From Acinetobacter sp. P8-3-8 (GTDB taxonomy: Bacteria > Pseudomonadota > Gammaproteobacteria > Pseudomonadales > Moraxellaceae): a DNA stretch of 64,000 nucleotides. Below, one piece after another: positions 1-8,863 of the stretch; within the stretch, counting starts at the first letter, position 1; each line of letters starts with the position of its first letter. The notes below the pieces were generated by a model. The model worked only from the letters and a program-made list of their open reading frames with translations, was not told where the DNA came from and ran no database searches. The position numbers were made by a program, and so were the translations under genes. The stretch is taken from NCBI RefSeq assembly GCF_000214135.1, contig NZ_AFIE01000001.1, forward strand, positions 62,001 through 126,000, written 5' to 3'.

Positions 1-2087
1 CAGAGCAAGCCATCATGGACTTTGATCTTGCTCAGCTATTGATCGATCGAACTGAAGGCTGGATGACTGGGATTCAGTTGACGAATTTGTATCTTAAAGA
101 CCGTCAAGATGTTGCGGGTTTTATTCAAAATTTGAGTGGTGCGCATCATCAAATTGTAAATTATTTAAGTGAGCAGGTCTTTTTACAGCAGGATGCTGAG
201 ATTCAACAGTTTTTATTAAAGATTAGTGTATTAAGGAAAGTAAATTTAGCCTTAGTTATGGAGCTTACTGGAAACCAAGCTTCGCAACATTTATTGGATG
301 CGATTAGCCAAAAAGGGCTTTTCATTCAGGCTTTAGATGAACAACGGACATGGTTTCGAATACATCATTTATTTCGAGATTTTCTATTATCACGATTTAA
401 GTTATTGCAAGCAGATGCATATAGGGAAATGCACAGCAAAGCTGCTGAATGGTTTAAGCAACACCATTATTTAATGAATGCGATTTACCATGCACAGCAG
501 GCAGAAGATGAGCAATTAATGCTACTTTTGTTGAAAGATGTAAGCCGAGAGTTGGTCTTAGAAGGGCGTATTTATACTTTATTAGAATTGGTAAAGCAGT
601 TACCTGAACAGACATTGGTACAAAATCCAACCTTACTCTATGACATTATTTGGTCATTGTTGCTGACACATCAAAGTGCTTTAGCCAATCATTATTTACA
701 GCTATGGCATAGTGTGGATCAACATCAAACTTTATTACAGCATGAAGATCAGTTAGGCCTAGCACCACTCATCGCTTTGTCAGAAGATAAATGGGAATTA
801 GCTTACAGACTAGCCGAGCAAAATTTAGCGAAAATTACCAGTACGGCCTACTTTTCACGAGGACCTTTAATTGGGATTACGGGTTTGTACCATGTTTGTC
901 TAGGAGAAATAACTGAAGCGCGAAAACTACTGCAACAAACACGCGTGATTTATGTACAAGGTCACAATTTATATGGTCTAGGAATGGTCGATTGCATGGA
1001 TGCTCTATGCGATTATTTATTGGGAGATCTTGCTTTAGCCGCAGAAAAATTTAGCCAAATTGGGTATAGCGAGGAATATCAAAAGCTAGGCTTAGATGAA
1101 AATAATAAAACAGCCATTATGAATATTCTCAGTAGCTTTAAAGCTGATTTATATTATGAACTGAATCAATTAGATCAAGCTGAAAAAGCTTTGGTTTTTT
1201 TTAATGGTGGTGATCATTTAACAATGCCTGATATGGTGATCGTGGGATATATTTTACAAATGCGTTTAGCGACATTAAGCTCAGACCAAACAGCAATCCA
1301 AACATGTTTAAATCAAGTACAAACTCGAAGTAGCCAATGGTCATTGCCACGCTTATCACAAACCATTCTAGCCTATGCACAACCACTTGTTTCAAATGAT
1401 TCAGTCACCTCAAATATTGTTGATGGTGTGGAAAAACCATTATTAAATTTTACTCATCTACTCCGTGGAGATGATTTAATTGCTGCTCGCACTCAGATTT
1501 TTTCAGGTCATGTACAACAAGCGATTGATTTTTTAGTACAACAGACTCATTTTTTTAAACTATATCCTTTGCGACAAGCACGTGTAAAATTATTATTGGC
1601 ACTGGCATTTTATCAACTTAAACAGAATGAGCAGGCTTTTGATTATTTACAACAAGCGCTTTTGTTGTTAATGCCAACTCAAGCTGTACGTATCATTTTG
1701 GATGAACATCCGAGTGTTTGGGAAATGTTGCATCAGTTCAGTCAAATGTTAATTACAGCTAAACAAGAGAATAATTCACAATTATTGACTTATATTCAAC
1801 ACTTATTTTCCCTTCAAGAGCGACCGACTGACAAGTTGGTTATGATGGAAAATCATCATGTTCAGCTTGCTGAGAAGCGTGAGAATGATACGGAAGGTTT
1901 ATCAAAGCGTGAAATTCAAATTTTGGAAAAGGTCAGTGAAGGTTTAACTGATTCTGAAATTGCAGATTTGATTTTTTTGTCTGTAAATACCGTGAAATGG
2001 CATTTGCGTAATATCTATAATAAGTTAATGGTGCGTTCACGTTTAGAAGCTGTGACTGAGGCGAAAAAGAAAGGGCATATTCATTAA
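1..2087 (+). CDS. MalT-type LuxR-family transcriptional regulator (5' end missing)
   Basis: The reading frame is open from the first bases of the window, so the start lies upstream; about 694 residues are visible. The C-terminus carries a LuxR-type helix-turn-helix (LSKREIQILEKVSEGL, then SVNTVKWHLRNIYNKL). The N-terminal part has the GWMTGIQL motif typical of the MalT/AcoK (LAL-like STAND) ATPase region, followed by a long helical, TPR-like sensor segment. Family members are about 900 residues, so the P-loop must be in the missing part. Such proteins are ATP- and ligand-dependent activators of catabolic operons. The target here is unknown; the next gene downstream is a degraded SDR on the other strand. 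Confidence 0.85.
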   Translation, partial: EQAIMDFDLAQLLIDRTEGWMTGIQLTNLYLKDRQDVAGFIQNLSGAHHQIVNYLSEQVFLQQDAEIQQFLLKISVLRKVNLALVMELTGNQASQHLLDAISQKGLFIQALDEQRTWFRIHHLFRDFLLSRFKLLQADAYREMHSKAAEWFKQHHYLMNAIYHAQQAEDEQLMLLLLKDVSRELVLEGRIYTLLELVKQLPEQTLVQNPTLLYDIIWSLLLTHQSALANHYLQLWHSVDQHQTLLQHEDQLGLAPLIALSEDKWELAYRLAEQNLAKITSTAYFSRGPLIGITGLYHVCLGEITEARKLLQQTRVIYVQGHNLYGLGMVDCMDALCDYLLGDLALAAEKFSQIGYSEEYQKLGLDENNKTAIMNILSSFKADLYYELNQLDQAEKALVFFNGGDHLTMPDMVIVGYILQMRLATLSSDQTAIQTCLNQVQTRSSQWSLPRLSQTILAYAQPLVSNDSVTSNIVDGVEKPLLNFTHLLRGDDLIAARTQIFSGHVQQAIDFLVQQTHFFKLYPLRQARVKLLLALAFYQLKQNEQAFDYLQQALLLLMPTQAVRIILDEHPSVWEMLHQFSQMLITAKQENNSQLLTYIQHLFSLQERPTDKLVMMENHHVQLAEKRENDTEGLSKREIQILEKVSEGLTDSEIADLIFLSVNTVKWHLRNIYNKLMVRSRLEAVTEAKKKGHIH

Positions 2088-2153
2088 GCCCTTTCTACAT
2101 AGCATACATAGACATAGAATATACATTTACAATAGACGCATTATCTGATTGAG

Positions 2154-2469
2154 TCATCTTGCAGCACATTCACTGATATAAAATATAGAAGTTAAATTAA
2201 CATTGATGACATGTTTAAATGTATCTAGCTCATGTTCAGTTAAAGCACCCATGCCTGCGCCGTTGAAGAGTGTATCTACATGATCTAGTGTTGAAAAAAA
2301 TTGATCCACTGCAGCTTTATCCGTCACATCAATTTCTAATTGTAAATCTAATGCCTATCTTTGGCAGCTTTTTGAGCAAGGCAACGGCGACAGCGTAGCC
2401 AATACCAGACGTTACTCCAGTGACGACTGCGACTTTATTTTCGAAGATTTTTGTATTAAAGGTTTCCAT
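2154..2469 (-). pseudogene. Degraded short-chain dehydrogenase/reductase (SDR) remnant
   Basis: Reading leftward from an ATG at 2467-2469, the frame starts with an SDR Rossmann motif (VAVVTGVTSGIGYAVA) and is lost after about 30 residues. A second frame resumes with LQLEIDVTDKAAVDQFF and the NAG-type segment VDTLFNGAGMGALTEHE, then INVNLTSIFYISECAA, and stops at 2154-2156. The middle (cofactor-specificity loop) is deleted, the frame is shifted, and the YxxxK catalytic half is absent. A normal SDR is about 250 residues; about 100 remain. This is a dead gene, not a small protein. Confidence 0.8.
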
Positions 2470-2543
2470 TTCTTATTCATCTTATTTTATCCTGTGTTCA
2501 ATCAGTCTGAACTGATGAAATTTAACTTAGCGTTATAAGTCAT

Positions 2544-2633
2544 AGAAGAAAAGAATGGATATAAAAACAATCCAATTACCATTCTTTAGAGTGGTTTTCT
2601 AATTTCATAAGTTTGATAACGTCTAATTAAGCT
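2544..2633. repeat. Diverged duplicate leader, copy A
   Basis: This segment matches 4156-4246 at roughly 80% identity, nearly gap-free, with an identical 24-base core at 2574-2597 versus 4186-4209. It lies about 150 bp upstream of the CurA-like reductase gene; the other copy lies about 180 bp upstream of the FadL-like porin gene. In this copy the only reading frame through the repeat is interrupted by a stop, which argues against a coding role. Confidence 0.75.
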
Positions 2634-2783
2634 ATGTATAAGCATTAGTTTGGGTCAGTATTTTTCAATACGCTTAAATACGAAAAGCTATTGGTCGTGC
2701 TACTGCATAAAGACTAACTTAGAACATCTAGGTTTTGAGATGAATTTATAGAATCAAAACCTAGATCATGATTAGGAAAGAAA

Positions 2784-3773
2784 ATGAGTTATAAGGCTTT
2801 TAAATTATCAAAATATCCGCAAGGAAATATTACCCCAGATATTTTTGATATGGTCACACTCGCTAAACCCACTTTAAAAGAAGGTGAGTTTTTAGTGAAG
2901 CAAACATATATGTCTCTTGATCCTGCTATGCGTACTTGGTTACAACAACGAGAAGATAGCTATTTGCCACCTGTACGAATCGGTGAAGTCATGCGCTCTT
3001 ATGGCGTGGGTATCGTTGAAGAGTCTTTAAACTCTAAATTTCCAGTTGGTTCTCACGTTGTCGGCGTAACGGGTTGGAGTGAGTATGTATTGGGTAATGA
3101 AGAGATGAATATCATCGATCCTTCATTGCCTCCTGAAGCAGTCCTTTCTTTGTTTTATATGACAGGTCTAACAGCTTATGCAGGTTTAATGAAGATTGGA
3201 CAACCTAAAAAAGGTGAAACCTTAGTTGTGACGGGTGCTGCTGGCTCTGTGGGTTCATTGGTTGGACAACTTGCTAAAGCTCAAGGTCTGCGTGTAGTCG
3301 GTATTGCAGGCTCTGATGAAAAGTGTAAATGGTTGGTGGAAGAGCTCGGTTTTGATGCTGCGATTAACTATAAATCAGACAATTTAGATGCTCAGTTACG
3401 TGCCGCTGCACCGAATGGTGTAGATGTTTTTTATGAAAACACAGGTGGCCCAATTCAAGAAATTATTTTTAGTCAATTAAATCGTTTTGGTCGAGTTGTT
3501 GTATGTGGTGTTTTGGCTGATTATGATAATGAAGTACCAACTAAAGGCCCAAGCTGGGTGGATATCAATCTAAAAAGCTTGCGTGTGCAAGGTCTGATTG
3601 TCACAGATTATCAAGATATTGCGGATGAAGCTTTTTCAGTACTTGGAGCTTACTTGGCAGAAGGTAAAATTCAATATAAAGCGCATGTCACTGAAGGCTT
3701 TGAAAGTCTACCTGAAGATTTAATTAAGTTATTTAAAGGTGAAAATACGGGTAAATTTATTGTTAAGTTTTAA
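2784..3773 (+). CDS. NADPH-dependent MDR-family oxidoreductase (CurA-like)
   Basis: A 329-residue medium-chain dehydrogenase/reductase of the leukotriene-B4 dehydrogenase/curcumin reductase subfamily. The nucleotide-binding motif TGAAGSVGSLVGQLAK lies near residue 150. There are no catalytic zinc ligands, as expected for this group, which reduces the C=C bond of enones and enals with NADPH. The start ATG follows AGGAAAG at the right spacing. The gene appears monocistronic and ends at a strong terminator (3800-3867). Its upstream region shares a diverged duplicated sequence with the FadL-like gene, suggesting common control. The natural substrate is not evident. Confidence 0.85.
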   Translation: MSYKAFKLSKYPQGNITPDIFDMVTLAKPTLKEGEFLVKQTYMSLDPAMRTWLQQREDSYLPPVRIGEVMRSYGVGIVEESLNSKFPVGSHVVGVTGWSEYVLGNEEMNIIDPSLPPEAVLSLFYMTGLTAYAGLMKIGQPKKGETLVVTGAAGSVGSLVGQLAKAQGLRVVGIAGSDEKCKWLVEELGFDAAINYKSDNLDAQLRAAAPNGVDVFYENTGGPIQEIIFSQLNRFGRVVVCGVLADYDNEVPTKGPSWVDINLKSLRVQGLIVTDYQDIADEAFSVLGAYLAEGKIQYKAHVTEGFESLPEDLIKLFKGENTGKFIVKF

Positions 3774-3799
3774 TCTTAATTAATTACCATTATTTATAG

Positions 3800-3867
3800 C
3801 TCAAATCAGAACTGACAGTTATTCATTTTTTATTATAACTGTCAGTTTTAATTTGAGTTTTTTATTT
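3800..3867 (+). terminator. Long hairpin terminator after CurA-like gene
   Basis: A 13-bp perfect stem (AACTGACAGTTAT at 3810-3822 with 3835-3847) is extended by a second 7-bp stem (CTCAAAT at 3800-3806 with 3851-3857) after a 3-nt internal loop. TTTTTTATTT follows. Confidence 0.85.
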
Positions 3868-4155
3868 CATCTAAGAACTTCATATATTAAAGCGTTATTG
3901 TCTATCTAAACGCTATAGTCTATTTAAAGATTTAAAGATGTCATCTTTGCTTTTCATCATCAGAAATCTTTTTGATATCAATAGTTAGTACAGCATCAGA
4001 ATAAATTAAATAATCCACATTTTTACAAAATTCAGCATTACTCCTAACTTAATTTTCTTTATTTAAATTTCTTTTAGTCACAAAGCATTCTGTTTTATGC
4101 AGTGTATGAACTGTCTTGATTGATGGCATACCAATTTGCACAGGTTATCAAATAT
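3868..4155. other. AT-rich intergenic spacer
   Basis: No supported gene was seen between the terminator of the CurA-like gene and the duplicated leader of the FadL-like gene. All frames are broken by stops. Confidence 0.6.
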
Positions 4156-4246
4156 AGAAGTAAAGAATGGGTACAAAAACAATTGAATTACCATTCTTTA
4201 GAGTGGTTTACCGATTTACTAAGTTTGATAACTTCTTAACTAAGCT
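4156..4246. repeat. Diverged duplicate leader, copy B
   Basis: This copy matches 2544-2633, with one inserted base near its right end. A 65-residue open frame (4167-4364) runs through it, but the first third of that frame corresponds to the stop-interrupted copy A, so I do not call it a gene. It sits upstream of the outer-membrane protein at 4428. Confidence 0.75.
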
Positions 4247-4427
4247 GATAAGTAAAGATCAGTTATGTAAGTCATTTTCATTGCGTCTAAATAAGAATAG
4301 CTGTGAAGCTTTTGTTGATATTGGATTGTCACATAAGAAGTTGCACATTTCTAGACGGTATTGAATTGGGAAAACAAGATTGAATAAAGAATGATTTAGG
4401 ATTTCCTAAAATCTAAAGGATTAGAAT

Positions 4428-5606
4428 ATGTTAAATGCTATGAACAAAATAGCAGTATGTGCTTTAGTGCCATTTGCGTCGATGAGTACTGTATACGCTG
4501 CAGGGCTTGAACGCTCACCGCAATCTATAGACGCATTATTCGAAGCAGGAACTTATGCCGAAGTCGGTTATACCTTTATTTCGCCTGAAGTCACAGGTAA
4601 GGACACTAGTGGCAATCATATTTCAGACATGGCGGAAGACTTCCAATCACTCAATTATGCGGTAAAAACAGATTTAGTACCGAACTTACGTTTAGCAGTT
4701 ATTTATGATGAACCGTTTGGCGCTAAAGTTAAGTTTGACGGTGAAAATAACTTCATTGCAAAAAATCGTCCAGCAGAAGATGCAAATACACGTGTACATG
4801 TGAAATCGAAAAATGTAACAACACTTTTAGGTTATAACTTAAATAAAAACATTATGGTTTATGCTGGTCCTGCACTACAAGAGCTTAAGGCAGATGTACA
4901 TTTGCGAGGTTTAACCTATGCTGTAAATAGTGGATATAATAATAGCTTTGATGACATAGCTGTAGGTTGGGTTACAGGTATGAGCTATGCTAAGCCTGAG
5001 ATGGGAATTTTAGCATCATTAACCTATCGCTCAGAGGTTAAACATAAAACGACAATTCAAGAAGATGTACCTTTAGCTGATATCGTATTCGCAGGTGACT
5101 ACTCACATAGCAATAAGGGTAAAATTACTACACCTGAGTCGATAAATTTAAATTTGCAAACCGGTTTAAATCAGACGACTGCGCTTTATGCCAAAGTACG
5201 TTACGTACCATGGGGTGATTTTGCTTATTACCCACCAATACTCAAAGCATCGACTTCAGTTGCATTAGGTAAAGGATTACCTTTAGTTGATTATTCGGAA
5301 GACCAAATTTCAGTTGAACTTGGTTTGGGGAAACGATTATCTCCAAATCTAGCGCTTTCAGTTTCTGGTTTATGGGACTCAGGTGCAGGAGATCCAGCAC
5401 CAACTTTGGGCCCTGTTGATGGTTATTGGGGAGTAGGTTTAGCAGCGAAATATAACTTGAATCAAAATTTAGCGTTTAGTTTGGGTGGTCGTTATATGTG
5501 GTTTGGTGATGCAAAGGGGGAGTTGTCTAGCCGTCAAGTCGCTGGTGACTTCAAAGATAATACAGGCTATATCGTGGGGATGAAACTTTCTTATCAATCT
5601 AAATAA
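4428..5606 (+). CDS. FadL/TodX-type outer-membrane transport protein
   Basis: A 392-residue protein with an N-terminal signal peptide (hydrophobic stretch ending near VYAAG, residues 1-25) and a beta-strand-rich body of alternating aromatic/polar segments. The opening GLERSPQSIDALFEAGTYAE and the closing strand NTGYIVGMKLSYQSK resemble the OMPP1/FadL/TodX family. These 14-strand barrels carry long-chain fatty acids or hydrophobic aromatics across the outer membrane. AAAGGA lies 8 bases before the ATG. It is followed by a terminator at 5742 shared with the convergent marR gene. The substrate is unknown; pairing with the enone reductase through the duplicated leader hints at a hydrophobic compound. 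Confidence 0.8.
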   Translation: MLNAMNKIAVCALVPFASMSTVYAAGLERSPQSIDALFEAGTYAEVGYTFISPEVTGKDTSGNHISDMAEDFQSLNYAVKTDLVPNLRLAVIYDEPFGAKVKFDGENNFIAKNRPAEDANTRVHVKSKNVTTLLGYNLNKNIMVYAGPALQELKADVHLRGLTYAVNSGYNNSFDDIAVGWVTGMSYAKPEMGILASLTYRSEVKHKTTIQEDVPLADIVFAGDYSHSNKGKITTPESINLNLQTGLNQTTALYAKVRYVPWGDFAYYPPILKASTSVALGKGLPLVDYSEDQISVELGLGKRLSPNLALSVSGLWDSGAGDPAPTLGPVDGYWGVGLAAKYNLNQNLAFSLGGRYMWFGDAKGELSSRQVAGDFKDNTGYIVGMKLSYQSK

Positions 5607-5741
5607 GCGTAAATCTTACTTTTTAAATAAAATCCATTGGGATGATATGGGTGGTATTTTAACAAGTTATACAAAACATAATGTTGAAGCTCATATTTAG
5701 AATAGATAAGCCACTCTTAGTTTATATTTGTCTTTAAAATA

Positions 5742-5776
5742 AAATGCCCAATACTTGATTGGGCATTTTTAATTTA
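5742..5776. terminator. Bidirectional terminator between porin and marR
   Basis: Perfect 11-bp stem AAATGCCCAAT/ATTGGGCATTT with a 5-nt loop and T-rich flanks on both sides. It serves the convergent genes ending at 5606 (+) and 5828 (-). Confidence 0.85.
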
Positions 5777-5827
5777 AGTATTTCTGCATCTGCTTAGAAA
5801 TAAAAATAATGATTATTTTAGAAGGTA

Positions 5828-6283
5828 TTAACCTTCATTTTCAATGATTTGAGATAACCATTTTCGTATTACTGCTTGCTCATTTTGTTCATAATTAAAC
5901 TCTAATTGATTTTCCAATGTAAGTACAAGTTCATTACATTGTGTTAAAAGTTGCTTTCCTGTCGGGGTTATTTCTAATAATTGAATTAATTTATTCTCAG
6001 GGTGTTTATTTTTCTGAACTGCGTCCATTTTAACTAATTTATTGACAATTAAATTTACCGTTTGAGGCGTTAAATAAGCCATTCTTGCAACATCTGCATT
6101 GGAACATTGAGGAAATGTTGAAATGATATTTAAAACTGTAAATTGTGACGCCGTAATACCTTGTTCTTGTAGAATTTTTTCCATTTTATTTTTATAAGCA
6201 TTGGCTGCTTTACGCAACATTAAACCTAAATATCCATGCTCATTATCAAGTAAACCCTGCTCGGCAGTTACATTTTCTTTCAC
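5828..6283 (-). CDS. MarR-family transcriptional regulator
   Basis: A 151-residue winged-helix protein. The centre reads ITASQFTVLNIISTFPQCSN, then the recognition region AYLTPQTVNLIVNKLVK, a typical MarR fold with helical dimerisation ends. The call assumes a GTG start at 6283, preceded by AGGA about ten bases upstream; the next in-frame ATG would remove the N-terminal helix. It is divergent from the nitrilase-fold gene at 6463. A perfect 24-bp palindrome at 6317-6340 lies between them and is the likely operator for both. It probably represses until a small aromatic or lipophilic ligand binds. Confidence 0.85.
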   Translation of the reverse strand: MKENVTAEQGLLDNEHGYLGLMLRKAANAYKNKMEKILQEQGITASQFTVLNIISTFPQCSNADVARMAYLTPQTVNLIVNKLVKMDAVQKNKHPENKLIQLLEITPTGKQLLTQCNELVLTLENQLEFNYEQNEQAVIRKWLSQIIENEG

Positions 6284-6316
6284 TTTATTACGATCCTATT
6301 ATAAAACATGACTTTT

Positions 6317-6340
6317 AAATTATCAGCATGCTGATAATTT
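6317..6340. promoter_or_regulatory. Perfect 24-bp palindrome, probable MarR operator
   Basis: The sequence is self-complementary over all 24 bases; the central 18 are TTATCAGCATGCTGATAA. It sits 34 bp upstream of the marR start and about 120 bp upstream of the divergent nitrilase-fold gene. Size and symmetry fit a MarR dimer site. Assignment to this MarR is inferred from position. Confidence 0.75.
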
Positions 6341-6462
6341 ATATGAATCAAATATGTTTAGCCAATCAAGTTGCCTTAGCAATGTAAATCGCTTGATTAA
6401 AACGGTTCATTGTCACACAAGTTGATATGAACTGTATCAATTCCATTATAGAGGATGTAATC

Positions 6463-7536
6463 ATGATCAAACCATATGGTGTCGTAGGACTTGTCCCAAC
6501 AGTTTGGGGAATCAAAAAACGTGCTGATATAATGAAAAATATTGATCATTTAGAAGAGCTTACTCATGGTGCATTATGGTTAAGTTCTCTTGATTTGCCT
6601 GTACGTTTACTGGTTATTCCTGAAGGCGCACTGCAAGGGTTTAATGATGAAGCGCTTGATCAAGATATGGAAGCATTTCTTGCAGATGGGGCAATTGATA
6701 TTCCAGGACCAGAAACAGATCGTTTAGCTGAAATGGCGAAACATCATAATGTTTTTATCATGGCTCAAGCAAAAGTACGTGATCCAGATTGGCCAGGGAT
6801 TATGTTCAATGTTGGTTTTATCATTGATCCAAAGGGTGAAATTATCCTTAAACATCATAAAATGTCAGCACTGCTTCCTTGTGAAAGATCTGCATCACCG
6901 CATGATTTGTATGATCAATGGATTGAGAAATATGGCAATACCTTGCAGTCTTTCTGGCCAGTGGTTGATACTGAAATTGGTCAATTAGGTATCATGATGG
7001 CAATGGAAGGTAATTTTCCTGAAAATGGTAGAGGACTTGCCATGAATGGTGCTGAAGTCGTATACCGTGCTTCGTTGCCAACACCATTTACTGAAAACGA
7101 TATTTTTGAAATATCGAATCGAGCAAGAGCTTTGGAAAATAATATGTACGTGGTTGCTCCGAATATTGGTGCGATGTACATTTCTGAAAAAACCCTTGCA
7201 CCAATTGATTGTGGTGGGGGCTTATCTGCAATTGTAGATTATAAGGGACGTATAGTTGGAAAGCAGAACGACACGAACGGTTCTACTTATGTATATGGTG
7301 TCATTGATATTGAAGCACAAAGATACCACCGTACTCATTCACAAGTCACGAACTGGTTGAAAGATGTGCGAGCTGAAAGTGCACGTTTAATTTACGCAGA
7401 AAATATTTACCCTAAAAATCTATATCTTGAGCAAAAACAAGGTAAACATGCTGATTATAAAGCAAATGTTTTAGATAAACAGATTCAAAAAATGATTGAT
7501 AAAGGTATTTGGAAATCTAGTGCATTAGACTCATAA
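6463..7536 (+). CDS. Nitrilase/amidase-fold protein lacking the catalytic cysteine
   Basis: A 357-residue member of the carbon-nitrogen hydrolase superfamily. The start at 6463 is chosen because GAGG precedes it; an upstream ATG at 6427 has no ribosome site. Glu54 (VIPEGALQG) and Lys133 (LKHHKMS) of the Glu-Lys-Cys triad are in place. In aliphatic amidases the nucleophile lies in a segment like CDDGNYPE; here the segment reads GIMMAMEGNFPENG, with Ala180 (codon GCA) where Cys is expected. The rest of the fold is well conserved and the frame is intact, so it looks maintained rather than decaying. It may be a non-hydrolytic or regulatory homologue, or use another nucleophile. Control is probably by the divergent MarR. 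Confidence 0.8.
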   Translation: MIKPYGVVGLVPTVWGIKKRADIMKNIDHLEELTHGALWLSSLDLPVRLLVIPEGALQGFNDEALDQDMEAFLADGAIDIPGPETDRLAEMAKHHNVFIMAQAKVRDPDWPGIMFNVGFIIDPKGEIILKHHKMSALLPCERSASPHDLYDQWIEKYGNTLQSFWPVVDTEIGQLGIMMAMEGNFPENGRGLAMNGAEVVYRASLPTPFTENDIFEISNRARALENNMYVVAPNIGAMYISEKTLAPIDCGGGLSAIVDYKGRIVGKQNDTNGSTYVYGVIDIEAQRYHRTHSQVTNWLKDVRAESARLIYAENIYPKNLYLEQKQGKHADYKANVLDKQIQKMIDKGIWKSSALDS

Positions 7537-7648
7537 ATCGATTCAAGATAAGTCTTCAGTGATTGATCGTATCGGAAAAACCTTTTTTTGATTCGCTCTG
7601 GTTTAAATCTAAGCTAACAATTTCCGCTAAATATCGATAATTGTAAGA

Positions 7649-8545
7649 TTAGATTTGAACTGGTGTAACTGATTTTAAAAATTTGCCCTGTGAATCTTCC
7701 ATCTCATTTTTAAGCCAGTTTAAAAATATTAACTTTCTCGGGTCTTCTTCAAAACTAGATTTGGATAATAAGTAATAGGCTGACTCATCTCGAAAAGGAG
7801 GCGTTATTGTTTGAATAAAATTAAATTCCATTTCTTTTTCAATCATATAAATGGAAATAATGGTTGCACCTAATCCCGCCAAGCAGCCCTCTAAACAAAG
7901 ATAAAAATGTTCAAGATCAACTTTAGAATATTGCCCAATGATTGTTTTTAATGTTCTGGATTTATTTAAACTCTTCCAAAAATAAGGGCGAGAATTGGAT
8001 ATTAACAAATCGTTGCTTTTCTCAATTTGTGTTGATTCAATCATGACCATATATTCATCTGCTATTTTTTCGCTATGTATATGATCACTCCAATCAAAAT
8101 CATTGCGCCTGATTGCAAGATCGATATTATTGTTTTCAAAATCGACCTTCCCACCAGCAGTTAATAACACGATATCAAAATCATCATATTGTGCTTTAAA
8201 TTTAGACAAGCGAGGAATGAGCCATTTCATTGAAAAGGTTGGCTCACAAGACAGCACCAATTGTTTATTTTCAAAATTTTGTTTCGTCACTTCAATTAAA
8301 CATTCATCCAATTCATGGAAAATATTTTGGCAGCATTGAAGTAATAACGTTCCTTGGCTTGTGAGCACTAAAGATTTATTTTTTCTCTGAAATAGCGCAA
8401 TGTTTAATGTTTCTTCTAAACTGAAAATCTGCTTACTCACGGCACTTTGTGTGACAAAGAGTTTTTTTGCAGCGACTGTGACGCTTCCATATTTCCCTAC
8501 ATAATAAAAATATTTGAGCGAATTCAAAGATATTTTTTCTATCAT
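7649..8545 (-). CDS. LysR-family transcriptional regulator
   Basis: A 298-residue protein with an N-terminal LysR helix-turn-helix (residues 1-60: LNSLKYFYYVGKYGSVTVAA, then KLFVTQSAVSKQIFSLEETL) and a periplasmic-binding-like effector domain of the GcvA/AmpR type (FSMKWLIPRLSKF). It is divergent from the LysE-type exporter at 8856, the usual arrangement for a LysR regulator and its target exporter. The effector is probably an amino acid or related metabolite. Confidence 0.88.
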   Translation of the reverse strand: MIEKISLNSLKYFYYVGKYGSVTVAAKKLFVTQSAVSKQIFSLEETLNIALFQRKNKSLVLTSQGTLLLQCCQNIFHELDECLIEVTKQNFENKQLVLSCEPTFSMKWLIPRLSKFKAQYDDFDIVLLTAGGKVDFENNNIDLAIRRNDFDWSDHIHSEKIADEYMVMIESTQIEKSNDLLISNSRPYFWKSLNKSRTLKTIIGQYSKVDLEHFYLCLEGCLAGLGATIISIYMIEKEMEFNFIQTITPPFRDESAYYLLSKSSFEEDPRKLIFLNWLKNEMEDSQGKFLKSVTPVQI

Positions 8546-8644
8546 TCCAAAATCTCATGTTTGATCAGTCGAATTTATCCATTTTTATTTCTCAGTTTAT
8601 TGTTCAAAATAAAAATCTCGTAACGTCATTGAATGCTTAACTGA

Positions 8645-8863
8645 ATGAAAAATCGTTTAAATAACCTCATTGCTACTATGAACTATAGCATCAATTCTTT
8701 ATTTTTGAATGTGGTTAAAATACATGACTGTGAAATTTATGTGTTAAATACATTCCAAAAAATACTCAATGCAGTGGAAGCTAATGCTCAAGAAAAAGGC
8801 CATCATTGCACAGTGGATTACGCTGATTTAACAATGAAGATTAAGGCGAAATGTCATGGGTGA
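8645..8863 (+). CDS. Possible small protein upstream of LysE-type exporter
   Basis: A 72-residue open frame that overlaps the first 8 bases of the exporter gene and has no clear ribosome site. The translation (ending DLTMKIKAKCHG) matches nothing I recognise; it has three cysteines and no membrane segment. It could be a translationally coupled leader, a small unknown gene, or chance reading of the regulatory region between lysR and lysE. Confidence 0.25.
   Translation: MKNRLNNLIATMNYSINSLFLNVVKIHDCEIYVLNTFQKILNAVEANAQEKGHHCTVDYADLTMKIKAKCHG

Noticed and set aside
4167-4364. 65-residue open frame upstream of the FadL-like gene
   Set aside because: Its first third corresponds to the duplicated leader, whose other copy (2555 on) is stopped in the same frame. 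It resembles no protein I know and lies in a probable control region.
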